Origin: Meconema thalassinum | Lineage: Eukaryota; Arthropoda; Insecta; Orthoptera; Tettigoniidae | Assembly (NCBI GenBank): GCA_946902985.2 | Contig: OX336389.2 | Coordinates: forward strand, 126,887,572 to 126,951,571 | Length of the DNA: 64,000 bases | Direction of reading: 5' to 3' | Part shown: positions 21,701-33,657 of the stretch, piece by piece | Position numbering within the stretch: position 1 is the first letter of the stretch | Layout of the letters: every line of letters starts with the position of its first letter | Program-made: the position numbers and the translations under genes | Notes under the pieces: model-generated | The model's database searches: none | The model's input: the letters and a program-made list of their open reading frames with translations, nothing else | Told to the model about the DNA's origin: nothing

Positions 21701-21801
21701 CCGTATCCACGTGGTCTTATCTGTTGAAATCCGAAGAAACAGCTGGATCGTAGAATCTGGAAGCACCCGGCTGAAATAAACCCCCAAAATTCTACCAACG
21801 T

Positions 21802-21816
21802 GGATCAACCAGGGAT
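21802..21816. repeat. Target-site duplication of SINE C, left copy
   Basis: GGATCAACCAGGGAT, repeated exactly at 22,145-22,159. Confidence 0.9.
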
Positions 21817-22144
21817 GAAAATCCACAGCCTGCTTCCAGTCACCGACCGTGTCAGGAATGGAATGAATGAAGCCCCCATCTAGAGGCGAGGATATGAACT
21901 GTGCCGGCTGCCGAGGCCTGACGCACTCCTCCGAGGCAATGATTAAATGAATGACGGATGAAATGAAATGATAGTGGAGAGTGTTGCTGGAATGAAATTT
22001 TGGCAGGGAAAACCGGAGTACCCGGAGAAAAACCTGTCTGCCTCCGTTTTGTCCAGCACAGATCTCACATGGAGTGACCGGGATTTGAACCACGGACCCA
22101 GCGGTGAGAGGCCGGCGTGCTGACGCCTAAGCCACGGAGGCTTA
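21817..22144 (-). repeat. tRNA-derived SINE, family C, with perfect 15-bp target duplication
   Basis: Minus strand: the head CCTCCGTGGCTTAGGCGTCA (A box) and GTGGTTCAAATCCCGGTCAC (B box) lead into a body with TTTTCTCCGGGTACTCCGGT and TTCATTCCAGCAACACTCTC, and a 3' end reading GAAGCAGGCTGTGGATTTTC. Perfect 15-bp duplications at 21,802-21,816 and 22,145-22,159 mark a clean retroposition event. The overlapping 212-codon minus frame (21,455-22,093) only reflects the low stop density of SINE DNA. Confidence 0.92.
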
Positions 22145-22159
22145 GGATCAACCAGGGAT
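22145..22159. repeat. Target-site duplication of SINE C, right copy
   Basis: Identical to 21,802-21,816. Confidence 0.9.
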
Positions 22160-25100
22160 AAGGACACAAAAAGGAAAATGAATGTATTAAGAAAGCCCCA
22201 ATGGAAAATAACAGAAAAGAACTAGCTCAAAATAACTCGAGAATCTCAAAATAAATCTCGGGCATATGGCTGACGTTGGAAAAATTGCCCACTGGTCCTC
22301 CCAACACATTTTGTTATTAATATAAATCACTATATCAGTATATTGTTTAAAATGGAATAATACATTTATTACCTGAAGACTTTATAGAATTGTGTGACCA
22401 TAATCAAACAATATCAAAAACAAAAATTCAAATCGTTTTTCCAAATGACGAAGCTGATATCCACATTGCGACATTAGCAAAAATATTTGTCAGCAGAAAT
22501 TGTCGGATACGAATTCATTATCGTATTTAACTGTACACATACATCTGAAATAATTTTCTAAAGCACTAAATATTTATACACATATATTCACAATATTTTC
22601 TATTTCTGAATCTAGCCAAGATTCTTCTCACCCATTCGATTTCTCATTAATCATAGTATCGTAAATATTGTGAAAATCTGTCTTATTTGACAAACGGTCA
22701 AGTTAATCAAACGTAGTTTAATAATTCGTATTTTAAATCGTAGTCTCTTTCAATATATTACAACATTATTTAAGCTTCAATTCATGTTTTCCACATTGAT
22801 ATTATTTATATTTAGCAATACAGTCCAAAAATATAAATCTTTCTTCTGGAAATTACAATGGTGGGTAAGTATTCAACTTCAGCATAAAGGCTTAAAAAAT
22901 CTTGCTTAATCACGAATAAATCCTAGCATTATTTAATCCAGCGACTGCCAATCACTACGTAGAGTTGTTAGAATAGCTTCCGTAAAATATTCTCAGAGTC
23001 AATGCTACAAGTAGCTCTCGTGAGTTATTCAATTGCATATTTATATGTAATCCACATTATGTATTTAAGACATTTGATTTACATTGCATCTAACTTCTGG
23101 GCATAGGAAAACCTCGAAGCTAATTTCACAATTGTCAGTGAATGAACTTCCAATGTATAGTAATCATCATGTAGGAAGACTGTCCCACATATATACAGAG
23201 AGTGCAAGGATTGCTTGAAGGCGCGGTGACTATTAAATGCGTCATTTGTGTTCGTACAACGAAGGAGGTTGTCAGGACGGTGCTGATGGTGAAGATGGTG
23301 AGAACGATGAAGACGGTGCTTTACTGGTTAGGAACCAAGGGAATATACTGTAAATAGCCGACACTTTAAGACTGAAGCGGATCTATAGAAAACACAAAAT
23401 GAACTTGCAGGTTGATTGCGAAAGTCCAGAAGCTATGTAATCACCAAATTTTATAGAGAACGACCAATCCAGAAGTAGACAAGAAAGGGAGTAGCCTAGT
23501 ACAAATAGGTGGAAGCAAAGGCTGCTCTTGTGTGAGACCTCCATGTACGTAGCCAGGACTCTGTGTGCTGCAAACACTGCGGAGTGCGAAGTGCTCACGT
23601 TCAAAGACCATAATTAAGAAGGAGATTCACTACAAACGTTAGGAATCACCAAAATAGATTTAAGATGCAGCTGTAACATTTCAGAAATGTTACGCGATCC
23701 ATGTATTCGTAAATTCCTCGTGTTAGAAGCAAAAATTCAATGGTCATAATTGTTCTTGGCCATAAGGATACAGGGTTTATACCGAACCCCACCATCAGAT
23801 GTGAAGTAGCTATTGGCATAACCCGACAGGTCATTTAGAGCAACCGATAGGCTTCAAAGAGAAATGAAAGCTTGTGGTACGTTTCGAATAAGCGAGAGGA
23901 ACAACATTTTAAATGTTTAATCACTTATCAAGTTTGAGTATGCCTAAGTATTGAACCCTTTATCCACAGGCTGTAGAAAGGATTCTAATAAATTATTCAT
24001 CATCAGTTGATATATTTCTACAGACAGCAGATATGAGAGCCAGACGGAGTTGGGAAATGTTGAGAAATCAGCGGCAGAGAGAAAACAATGGTTTAAGCTC
24101 CTGTGGTATTTTAGAAAGTAGCATGATTTTCATGACGCATAGGACAGGTGCAACTTTTAGCGCGAAGATGGCTTGGGTACGCACAATATGGCTTGTTGCT
24201 ATGAGAGTTGGCGCCAAGAAGAAAATTGAATGCTACGATGTAATTGGTCAATCTTCATGTTAACCACTCCCTGTGGCAGGAATACAAGTAAGAGCGCGCG
24301 AAGATCTACAAGAGTCTGAACCAATAATATCAAGACGCCCTGTTTAAGCGGCAACTCGGAGTTATAACGCACCATGGTGAATTAACGCGGGAGTTATCTA
24401 CGGATTAATTCCACGATCGATTCGAGCCAGCTACAACATAATCGTAACCTCCACATTGCTACGAACTCAATGATACCGATCGCATGCTAATCTGATAATT
24501 ATTATGGAATATTTTTTCATAAATCCCCTTCCGTGCCCACTCTAGCCAGTTTCATTTATAAATGGTCCAGGAAGCTTCGAGAGAGGACTTTTATTTGAGC
24601 ATTTGAGGACGTGAGGCCTTTATTCAGGACACGAGGCATACTCTGGATAATTTTGCATGTGTGTGAGCATGGAACATTTTCGTCAAGTTATAAGTGTAAC
24701 TTCAGTGATTTATTTGTTGTCCCAGTACTACCAGTTAGGGGAGTTCATCGAAATAATTCACTAAATAGACGGTCAAGGAATTTAGTACTTGATCGGTGAA
24801 TTTAATAGGAAATATATCGTGTGTGTATCTGACAAACACTAATTTAATTCAGCACGAGATGACGTCTAGGAACGAGGCCGGATCTTGGAACCAGCAGGTT
24901 ATTTGCCAGAAGATGTCGATGGCGGGCTAAGCATTTTAAAGGAGTGATGGCTGCAGATGTTTTCCTGACGCTGTTCTTTAGGAATGAGTACAAATGAATT
25001 TATTTATTTATTAAATCAGCTATGGTTTTATGGGACGTATTTTTGTAGATATTTGTTTGCTTGTTTGGTAATGTATATTCTAAATTCTTGTTTACTGACA

Positions 25101-25797
25101 CATTAAGTATGGGACAAGCTGAGCGCTTTGTATTTTGTAAATATTGTGATTTTATTTGGTTCAACTATACGGGGCTATGCGCAGCTCGTGCTCGCATTCG
25201 CTTGCGTAAATCGCGGTCAAGCATTATAAATTCGGAAGTATGCCTTATAACAAAAATGGAACTGAATTAATTTGAGATTAAAAATAGAATTTGGAGGGTA
25301 AAGATTATTTGTGAACAGAATTTATGATGGATCAGGATTATTTTGATAGCTACTTTTCTAGCAGGTCTGTACGGGATGGCACTCTTGCACCCGAGTTTTT
25401 GTTGTTTATTTTGTTTAATGTGTCTATGGACGCAATGTAGGTTGATCTGTTTTGAGCCGACCCAGATGGTATGTTTGTGAGTGAGTCAGTCCAAGCTTTA
25501 TGGTGCATAGTGTGATTTTATGATGTGTTCGCGGGAATATATCATTGAGATTATTCTGACTTGCTGCATATCAGCCCAGTTCATAACCTCGCGAGGCTGA
25601 GTTCGTGGTATATATTTGTGGTCTTGCCATCCAAGGGGATGAGTGAGATATGTCGTTACGCGTTTCCAGATGGATAACAGGATCAGTGTGGTCTCATGTA
25701 TAATTAGCACCATGCTTGAAGGACTGAGAGAGTGAGTCGAGGCAGCGATGACTCATACAAGGAGGGGAGCGCACAAATCAGATAACAACTGCGTGTC
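22160..25797. other. Unassigned 3.6 kb; possible leader of an old LTR-type element near 24.4-25.0 kb
   Basis: 22.2-23.9 kb is AT-rich with no recognised feature. At 24,551 a TATA-like ATTTATAAATGGTCC is followed by ~400 bp of GC-richer DNA with short frames (including one from about 24,859 reading MTSRNEAGSWNQQVICQKMS), then T-rich DNA. That layout resembles the long LTR leaders at 47.7-51.3 and 54.6-58.2 kb, but I found no LTR termini, so it is only a suggestion. The frame 24,033-24,263 is not recognised. Confidence 0.3.
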
Positions 25798-25800
25798 ATT

Positions 25801-25835
25801 GGTTGCGTTCACGGTAGCAAACAGTTGATCAACTG
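25801..25835. repeat. 35-bp terminal inverted repeat, left
   Basis: It begins GGTTGCGTTCACGGTAGCAA and matches the reverse complement of 30,192-30,226 at 34 of 35 positions. The trinucleotide ATT precedes it (25,798-25,800). Confidence 0.88.
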
Positions 25836-27405
25836 CGGGATCGGGTTTTACGTGTACCTGTGAACGGTTTGCTCCATCTGATCTGTAGCAGCGCGCGTTG
25901 TTCGAAAGTGGACAAGGGCGATGTACTATCCTCGAGCCTGCGATGTTGAAATGATCAGATAATCTTGTGAGAGTGAATGCAGATATTAGATCAGTATCTA
26001 ATTTACCTTTAGTTTTGCAACTCGGAACGAGATTGGTCTGAATCTATGTACCAAAGGCTGTGAACATGTATCAAACCATACATTGCTCCCGATAATATTA
26101 GGCCTACGTACGTAAATTTCTTGCCTTTCTGATACGGCATTTATTGTGTTATGCTAGTTCGGCTACTGTAAAAAACTTAACAGTTTAACGTATGGCACGG
26201 TATATTAAGGTGGTATATCCCAAGACTTATGTTAATTGAAGTAATTTTAATCCCTTCAAATTGAACAAGGTAGGTTAGGCCTATGTCTCAAGAGACCGAA
26301 TATTTATTCAAGAATATCAATATAGCTTTGATTTTATTAATGTAGGGTTATAACCTATGAGAAGGGTCAAGAATCTGTAAGTCTAGCAGTAAACCTCTTA
26401 CCAGTCATCCACACATGATGACTTCATTATTTGTTAGCATTGCTTCATCTATTTAATTTGTTCCTAGGTATCCTTCATGCTGATACTTTCCTGCTTCTTA
26501 TATCTTTTCTTTTTCACTCTAGTTTTCTTCTCAAGGATTTGAAGCTTTTGGATTTATTCATCAGCTTAACTGTGCTATACAGATTTTAGTTACTGTACTA
26601 TAAAAATTAATTGTATTTACAAAAAAAATCAGGTTAGATAGCAAAATTAATTTGAAACATTACAAGAATATAAATCTCATTGTCCCTACCTGTCAACTAG
26701 AGGTATTTATCTGGACCATTACCCTTCCCCTATCTAATAAGTTCAGATGACCTCAAGGTTCCACACTTTAAAATTATAACCAGCATCTAGAAATAACATT
26801 TCTGGGTCCCTCATTTAAAGCAAAGGAAATCATGGTATGAGCCTGTATTATCCTTGTTATGCCTTACTTATTTACACCCCAATATTAGTACTTAAAGAGA
26901 AAGGCACAACATGAACTGTTGATGGATTAACTTAGTCTCTTACTTGGCAGTCCATTCTCCTCCTATCAATACACAACTGGTTTCCATACCATATTCCCTA
27001 TATGCTACTGTTCATCTAATGAAAATGAAAAATGTTAGGCTACAGATTTTTGGTTGAAAACAGTTGTCTAAAAGATGCTTTCACCATTTATTTTTTAATA
27101 GATCATGTCGTCAAATGGTCCACTAACATAGAAAGAATTAAAAAATAGGACATTTTAAAATTATTGCTACCTAAGTCTGGACAGTACAGAATGAGGTAGA
27201 GGAAACTACACTGCAAAAATATAAACTGAAAAAAATAAGATATAAAAATCAGGAAAGTACCAGGATGAATGACACCTAGGAACAAAGATAAATGAAGCAG
27301 TGCTAAGGAATACATTTTTTCTGTGATAATTTGAAGCCATTCTTTTTCTTTTTTTCAGTGTTGCATGCACAGATTGTCTTTGCTGCTTCTCAGTCGGTCA
27401 ACATG

Positions 27406-27544
27406 GGGTACAAAATTATTATGTAAACCCACTCCTGGAAACACTTACATGTATTAGTTGCCCATTGCCCTTTTAAGTGTGATAACTAACTAACACATGT
27501 AATTTTTTCCAGGAGTGTGTTTATATGTTTATAATTTTGTACCC
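27406..27544. repeat. 139-bp imperfect palindrome (MITE-like)
   Basis: The left arm reads GGGTACAAAATTATTATG...CCACTCCTGGAAACACTTAC. The reverse complement of the right arm reads GGGTACAAAATTATAAACAT...ACACTCCTGGAAAAAATTAC, pairing over ~58 bp with mismatches and a short central loop. No duplication beside it is obvious. It lies inside the 4.4-kb TIR element. Confidence 0.7.
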
Positions 27545-27569
27545 GAAAAGCAGCAATGACTAAATTTTA

Positions 27570-28788
27570 TCTTGAATTTCAGTACATAATCATTACCAGC
27601 TGCTTGATGTACGATACTGGTACTTCATTGGGGCTTGGCTAGTGGGCTCGTACAATTACATACCATTACCGAAGGTAACATTCATGACTCATCACTCTCT
27701 TAAAGGCATTGATACTTGGTTACTAACAGTTCCCTTTGTTGCTCAATATGTGCCTGGTAGAGAGATGGTTGGCACGAATCAGCAAACTAAATGTTAAAAG
27801 AAGTAATATCTTCCACCTAGGCTCATTACCAGATTGAATACAAATGAAACTACAGTACAGCAAAACTATAGGTGTAGTTTTGTAACAAACATAGTTCATT
27901 CAGTCACCGTACAAGAACATCAGGTCTTCTGTGGTCAGCAGCAAATACTGCTGTGTGATAGAATATGCAGATTATAAAGTGAAGCGTCACTGTAATGAGG
28001 TGTTAAAATTCAGGCAAGCTGCGATAAGGTAAGACAATATTGGACAAACTGGGTAAGTGCTGTGTTGAACAGTGCTCAATCTTCTCTGCTTGTGTAAGAA
28101 GAGAAATATATTATATTTCTTGAGTTGCAGTACATAGGCCTAGCCATTACCAGCTTCTTGGTAGCCTACTGCAGTGAACCTAGGCTAGTGAGCTTGCCTA
28201 ATTGTAGCCTATACTGTACAGTACTAGTAGGCAATATTCATGTAACCTCACTCCCTTTAAGTTATCATTTTACTAACAATTTCCTTTACAGGTTACTAAG
28301 CTTGTAACTTAAAGCCTCCTTCCCAATCCTAGCCTCAGTTAAAAATACATGCACTACTACTGACACCACATTATTTTGAAATGTATCCTGTAGCCTAGGC
28401 TACTGTTAAAATATAGATCAATATGTAGCATACACACAAGAGAGTGAGTAAAATAAATTAGCCTTATGTCACAATTTCTAAATCCATTCTCATAATGCAT
28501 TTTACTTAATAGTCAGTTCCTATTTGAGTAGAGACCTAACCTGTCCCCTGAGAGAAAATCATCGCTCGTTTGACAAAAGGAAGTCAAGGATGGAAATTTT
28601 GGTGTTGGATTAGTTGAAGCATGGACAAAATACAGTATGTGCAAACAATAATTGTCACAAAATGTTAATACTCAGGCATGTTGAGATACCGTAAGTGAAG
28701 GAAATAAAGGACAAACTGGGTAAGTGCTACTGTATGTTGAAGAGTGCTTAATTTTCTCTCCTTGTGTAAGAAAAGAAATTTATATACA

Positions 28789-28847
<59 letters not shown>

Positions 28848-28985
28848 CATATTATATCTTGAGTTTCAGTGCATAATCATTCCCAGCTTCTTGATGTATG
28901 GTACTGGTAGCCTACTGCAGTGAACATTGGCTATTGAACATGCCCAATTATAGCCAATGGTACCAGTACGGTAGGTAATATTCAT
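27570..28985. repeat. Diverged direct repeats, ~0.7-kb unit
   Basis: Blocks at 27,984-28,240 and 28,653-28,985 match in order: GACAAACTGGGTAAGTGCT, GTGTAAGAA(A/G)AGAAAT, CTTGAGTT(G/T)CAGT, CCAGCTTCTTG. A third partial copy of the last part lies at 27,573-27,690. The second copy contains an AT microsatellite (28,788-28,856). The regions 29,011-29,110 and 29,230-29,325 form a further ~220-bp-spaced duplicate (AACAGCA(A/T)CC...AGAAGCAAGA). None encode protein. Confidence 0.7.
28788..28856. repeat. AT dinucleotide microsatellite
   Basis: About 65 bp of nearly pure TA repeats. The overlapping 61-codon frame (tyrosine-isoleucine repeats) is an artefact. Confidence 0.95.
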
Positions 28986-30191
28986 TACATTGAAAGGCAT
29001 GTGGATGTTTAATCTAGACCTGAACAGCAACCGAGAAGCAAGATAAATGTTAAGATAAGACTGCTAATGGCATGAAAAGAAAAGTAGCCTAATGGTTACT
29101 GGTACTTGAAATGCTTACCAAGGGAAGCTGGTTTCTTTCAAACATAGGAACATATTTATAGGGTAGGGCCTATACATGACCAAATTAACTTCATTCAGTC
29201 CAAGCTGAAAGCCAGGGGGGGGGAGGCTAATCTAGACGTAAACAGCATCCAAGAAGCAAGAGAACTGTTAAGATAAGTCTGATAATACTATGAAAAGAAA
29301 AATACTGATAGGCTACTAGTATTTCCCAGTCATTACATTCTGATCAGCCAAACACTCAGTTTTCTATTGGAAGAATCACCTAATAATGCAGGCACAGACA
29401 GACCTACGGTAATTCTTATATCCTATTGCATACTAATCCTTAACCCATCAAGTACCGGTATCCTACGGTATTGAAATTGAAATTCAGAATTTGGGGTAGG
29501 CCCAGTACAATGCAGATATTTTTTATACAGTACCGGTAGCCTATGCTTGCTCCAAATGAAAGATATTTTTTATACAGTATCGGTAGCCTAGAAGTTTGAT
29601 TCTCTCTATACTGCCTACACAACAATATATTCGTCGAGGTACAGTATTTAGCCCAAAGCATAGGTTAAAATCGTATTTTCAGACCAAATTACCCCAGACA
29701 AGTGATGAAAAAACGCTGAAACATTGATTTAAAAACTTTAAAAATGCACATTGCCACTAAAAAGGAAACCACACACCTGAATTCATATAATTTTTAATAC
29801 TTGGAACAAAAGAAAAGCTGTAACATCCGATATATCAGGTTATGTTGTTTCACACATAGGTTAAAATTTGTCGCAACTTCGGTCCGTAAATCGGAATAAA
29901 GATATATCACGAATTAAACACAATGCAGGTCATTTTATAGGCTATAGAGGGACCGTGATGTTGTGTTCTTCATTATTATTTCAGTATTCATCAGTTCAGG
30001 AACTATTTTGAGCGATTTCCACAATGTTTACATTTGTTTTCAAATCTACTTCATGCTATACGCCATGTTGGTTTTAAACGTGTTCCGTGGATGGAGCGAA
30101 GTTTTTCTACGCTCCATAAAATGGCGTCCGCTCCATGGAACATGTTTAGGGAGCGCTCCATCACACCGCGTTCACAGCGTACTTTCTTCAA

Positions 30192-30226
30192 CAGTTCATC
30201 AACTGTTTGCTACCGTGAACGCAACC
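30192..30226. repeat. 35-bp terminal inverted repeat, right
   Basis: Ends TTGCTACCGTGAACGCAACC, complementary to 25,801-25,835 except at one position; ATT follows at 30,227-30,229. Confidence 0.88.
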
Positions 30227-30229
30227 ATT

Positions 30230-30884
30230 AGTAGCAGGCCAGGATCCTGTATTTCAATTTAAGATGTTATTTAAAATCACAAAACCCTGATCGGTTATAA
30301 AGAGTATTTGTTTGATTAAAAGGGTGTTGTCCATGGTTTTAAGGTATCTACCGAAACATCTGTTTGCCTGGCGTTTATAAAATGTAAATATAATTTTCTG
30401 CCGTTAGGCTTGTAATTTGTTGTTGTTGCTTGACTTCTTGTGTGTTTATTTTACGCGTTCAATGACCCCCTGTTGCACTAGGATGTGCGAGGCTGTGTTC
30501 CCAATTTGTGATGCGAGCTTTTTGGCCTATTTTCGGCATGCTCTTTATTTTGTGTGCTTTGGCACTGGCTAGAATCTCAGGGAGGTTCTTCATCTTTTTG
30601 TATTATTAGATCTTGCATGTGTCAGTAGTAATTATAGTGTGTTAATTAAGGGTGGGTCCCATAGCCGTAGTGTGATTTAAAAGATGCAACTCCGTGAGCA
30701 ATATGACTGTTTCAGTTGTAAACGGACTCGCATCAGTACTCATTTCCTTATTAAAAAGCAGTACACCACGCATTATATAACTTCTTGACCAGGAAAAATG
30801 GACTTGCATCCATATGTGTGAGGAGCGAGTTCTTACCGCTCAGTAATATATTTCTTTCTTATGGGAGTGAAAGTCAGGGAGGAC

Positions 30885-30921
<37 letters not shown>

Positions 30922-31557
30922 GCACCTAGTTTCAGTCATTAAATACTTTTTATTCTACTTGTTATTCATTTTATTTCTAGTATAGCCTCTGTTATGGACC
31001 TTTCTATTCATTAGAGCATGTTGTTTTATGCGAACTTTGCTGTGAAAAGCAACCAGGACTGAGCACGACCCCGTAGAAAGAATCTTGATAAAACAATGCT
31101 TTATTGAAGGGTGCAGTATAAATGACCTAATTTTGTTATCAATGAATCCATTCAATTTTTGAGAATTCATCTATGTATTCGGGAACAGTATGAGAAGTAG
31201 TTTATTGGTACCCAATAACATTTTATTGCTAAAAGTACATTAATAATAATAGTCTAATAATAATTATAATATGAAGAGAAGAACGGCTTTGAGAAACCCT
31301 GCCGGGACATCTCTAAAGGGCACGTGCCTGAACTGACGAGTTCCAGCATAGACGGGCTAACAGAGCGATGCTGTATCGTGAGGCACTAAAAGCACTTGCC
31401 TGGCTAGCATGGTACCACATAGCTTGCTCGCACACGTAGCTTGCGGCAGGTGGGGGAGGGCCACTGGCATGACGTCACGCACTTGTGGCTTACTTCTTTG
31501 ACTGTCCGTAAGAGTGCAGCAGGATAGAACATTCTATAGGGACTAGCTACGCAGGGC
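30230..31557. other. Unassigned; TTA microsatellite
   Basis: No gene or named repeat is recognised. A (TTA)n microsatellite occupies about 30,888-30,921. The minus frame 31,404-31,709 runs into the SINE tail at its end and is not recognised. Confidence 0.4.
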
Positions 31558-31650
31558 CCAGTAACACAGGTTATCAGACACATTTCACACACCCAAATAG
31601 ACGGGGCTACATAATCGCGATTTCGCAAAGTCCCTAAATGAATCAACAAC
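31558..31650 (+). repeat. SINE family A, 3'-end fragment
   Basis: CAGTAACACAGGTTATCAGA, then CACACCCAAATAGACGGGGC, matches the 3' part of the SINE A copy at 20,770-20,850. The 5' part is missing. Confidence 0.7.
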
Positions 31651-31844
31651 AAACAACTTTCTGCCGTGGGGTTTTCCTTTCTTTTCCTCGGTGACAGAGA
31701 TATGACCAAGAATTCGTCCTCGTAAACTGGCTTCCTTTACTCTGTCAATCCATCAGTGATGAGGCGATGACTTATCTCAGCAAGAACTTCCTTATTTCCT
31801 CTTCCTGGGTTACGCTATTAGCCAGTTCCGACCTCAGTTTTCTT

Positions 31845-32250
31845 TCAGTCCACCTCCTGGTGTAGCGGCTAGCATTCTTGGATGTCCGAGTTCAAATCCC
31901 GGCTCTGCTAAGAAATTCAATTCCGGTCTGAGGGCTGGAACGGGGTTCACTGAGTCTCGTGAGATAATACTGAGAAGAGATGGGTTCGATTCCCACCTCA
32001 GCCATCCTGGAAGTGAACTACAGGGATTTTCTTACTTCTACTGTAAGCGAATGCCGGGATGATTTATAACTTAAGGCCAAGGCTGCTTCCTTCCTAATCC
32101 TCACTTTAATTACAAATACACATAATAATACAGCCATCACAAGAACGAAGGTTATCAGACAAAACTTCACACTCACCCAAGTACACTGCGCTAAATGACC
32201 ACGATGCCCAAGTCTCTCAAATGAAACCACCACCACAACAACAAATTTAT
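31845..32250 (+). repeat. SINE family A, near full length
   Basis: A box GGTGTAGCGGCTAGCATTCT, B box GAGTTCAAATCCCGGC, body GGGTTCGATTCCCACCTCAG and GCGAATGCCGGGATGATTTA, 3' part GGTTATCAGACAAAACTTCA and a CAA/ACC-rich tail. It is the fullest copy in the window. Its tail abuts a LINE C-terminus. Confidence 0.88.
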
Positions 32251-32254
32251 TGGC

Positions 32255-32637
32255 ATATCTGCATTGGTCGATCAATATTTCTTCTTCCAAGAGGACAGTA
32301 TTCAAGGCCAAGCCTCGGGATTCTGTCTTCACCCATCCTTAGAACGCAGTTTTTCCAATTTCCTCTGTTTTGGGAAATTGTGTAATTCAATGAAAAATTA
32401 TTTAATTGCTGCTTTATTTCATGTTTCGTTTTCTATTTCTTAGAGAGCATCCGATCACTGATCTCATGAACCCCATTTCAAATGTATTTTGTTTCTAAAC
32501 CTGTTTTAAACACCCATGTCTAACTTCCATATATTAAAGTTGGCACAGCCATAGCCTTTTAGAATTCAAGTTGAGTTTCTTCTCGATTTTTACCTTCCAA
32601 TATTCGTCAAATGTTCCACACATAGACTATAATCTAG
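32255..32637 (-). pseudogene. C-terminal fragment of a LINE ORF2
   Basis: Minus strand, from about 32,590 downward: AMAVPTLIYGS-TWVFK (one stop), then after a frame change GFMRSVIGCSLRNRKRN, then RMGEDRIPRLGLEYCPLGRR. These match, in order, the conserved tail after the reverse transcriptase in many arthropod LINE proteins (PVLLYGSETW..., FLR.V.G....D..RN, W..H..RM...R.P...L.Y.P.GRR). The insertion of SINE A or its tail marks the 3' side; a hAT remnant begins at the 5' side. It is decayed and non-functional. Confidence 0.7.
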
Positions 32638-32639
32638 GC

Positions 32640-33165
32640 CAGGGGTTCTCAACCCTTTTCAAACATCGTGCCCCTTTAGAAAAAATTAATCATCATGCGT
32701 ACCCCCTACTAACCTTTCATAGGTAGTAATAATGGTTATAAATATGTAAAAGGTATTTAGTTAGTATGGTTTAACCTTTTGTAATTTTATAAGGAAAGAT
32801 ATTTTAATAAAACAAAATATAGTTGTTGTTTTTCAGTTCCTTTTCCCAAAGGGTGATTTTTGCAATCATTGCGTTAGTTTTCATTTCAACATAGAACATA
32901 TCAGAAACACTACCTTGCATACACTTATTCCAAATGCTCAGTTTTTCAAAAATATCACTTAAATAGGCTAATTTTAAAAGCCAACCAAAATCATAGAGTA
33001 CTGATGATAAATTAGAATTGTGCTCGGTAAAGAAAAGATGCAATTCTTTAGGGAGTTCAAATACACGCGGCGTAAATAACTCACACAGTAGTCACGGCAC
33101 GAAGCTCACTGCGCATGTGGAACGAGTAGAAGAATAGCCTGCCGCGTACCCCTAAGGGTATTCAT
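32640..33165. mobile_element. hAT (Buster-like) transposon remnant
   Basis: The left end CAGGGGTTCTCAACCCTTTT is the classical hAT terminal sequence. A short transposase remnant lies on the minus strand (32,804 to about 33,075). Near the right end GCGTACCCCTAAGGGTATTC echoes GCGTACCCCCTACTAACC near the left end in the manner of subterminal repeats, but a proper right TIR is not recognisable. It lies directly 5' of the LINE fragment at 32,255-32,637. Confidence 0.7.
32804..33075 (-). pseudogene. hAT transposase C-terminal fragment (ZBED5/Buster-like)
   Basis: The frame contains RRVFELPKELHLFF just upstream of its ATG, then WLLKLAYLSDIFEKLSIWNK and MQGSVSDMF. This is the pattern seen in Buster-like hAT transposases and the domesticated ZBED5/SCAND3 proteins (RVFELR.E...F..., LAYLADIFE.LN.LN..LQG). 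It covers only about 90 residues out of roughly 600 for the family, so this is an internally deleted copy. No active-site residues remain. Confidence 0.7.
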
Positions 33166-33657
33166 CTTGCCATCACTTTTGTTTTCGTTTGTGGCGCTAG
33201 TTAACAATAGGAATAAGACAAACCCATCAGTTGAGACCTTTTTGTGATATGTATTGTCCTGGAAACCTATGATGACGTTTTCACAAAAGGGTAAGAGCGT
33301 AGATATCACCAACATATGATTAGTAGTTACAGATGATTGTGGCGATGAGGATGATATCTATCTACTTTAATTGCGGTCTCGTGGTCCACACTAGGTATCT
33401 GGGAATAAGGCTGATATCAGCAGTTCCAGTGCACAGTATATCATGCTTACGGCAAAGGTCTTTGAAGACAAATTGTTCTACTCCAGGCTAGGTTATCGGC
33501 TGGAAGCTGCGAGCTTTAATGATCCTATCACCGAAAACACAGATTGGCTAATACAGATAGATGTACATCGCTGTACCTTTAATACAAAAATGTCCACACG
33601 AATTAATCTCAGATCTCCAATATAACCATCGTCTGAATGTATTGTAGTAGTGCAACG

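Larger units (their letters stand above)
25801..30226. mobile_element. 4.4-kb TIR element of unknown superfamily, apparently without transposase
   Basis: Inverted repeats of 35 bp (34/35 identity) bound a 4,426-bp segment, with ATT repeated outside both ends (25,798-25,800 and 30,227-30,229). Weaker similarity seems to continue inward for ~40 bp (CTGTGAACG on both sides). Copies of GCTCCAT or its complement ATGGAGC cluster next to the right end (about 30,091-30,170) and one lies near the left end (about 25,872), as expected of subterminal transposase-binding repeats. The interior has tandem and inverted repeats but no frame resembling a transposase, so it would be non-autonomous. A 3-bp duplication suggests PIF/Harbinger or CMC-like elements, but the ATT target and the TIR do not match a family I can name. 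Confidence 0.65.

Noticed and set aside
21455..22093. 212-codon minus-strand frame
   Set aside because: It spans parts of two SINEs and a target duplication; SINE DNA often lacks stops by chance.
24551..25020. A fourth LTR element with TATA box at 24.55 kb
   Set aside because: Only a TATA-like sequence and general layout; no termini, gag or pol.
28665..28850. 61-codon frame rich in tyrosine-isoleucine repeats
   Set aside because: Produced by the AT microsatellite.
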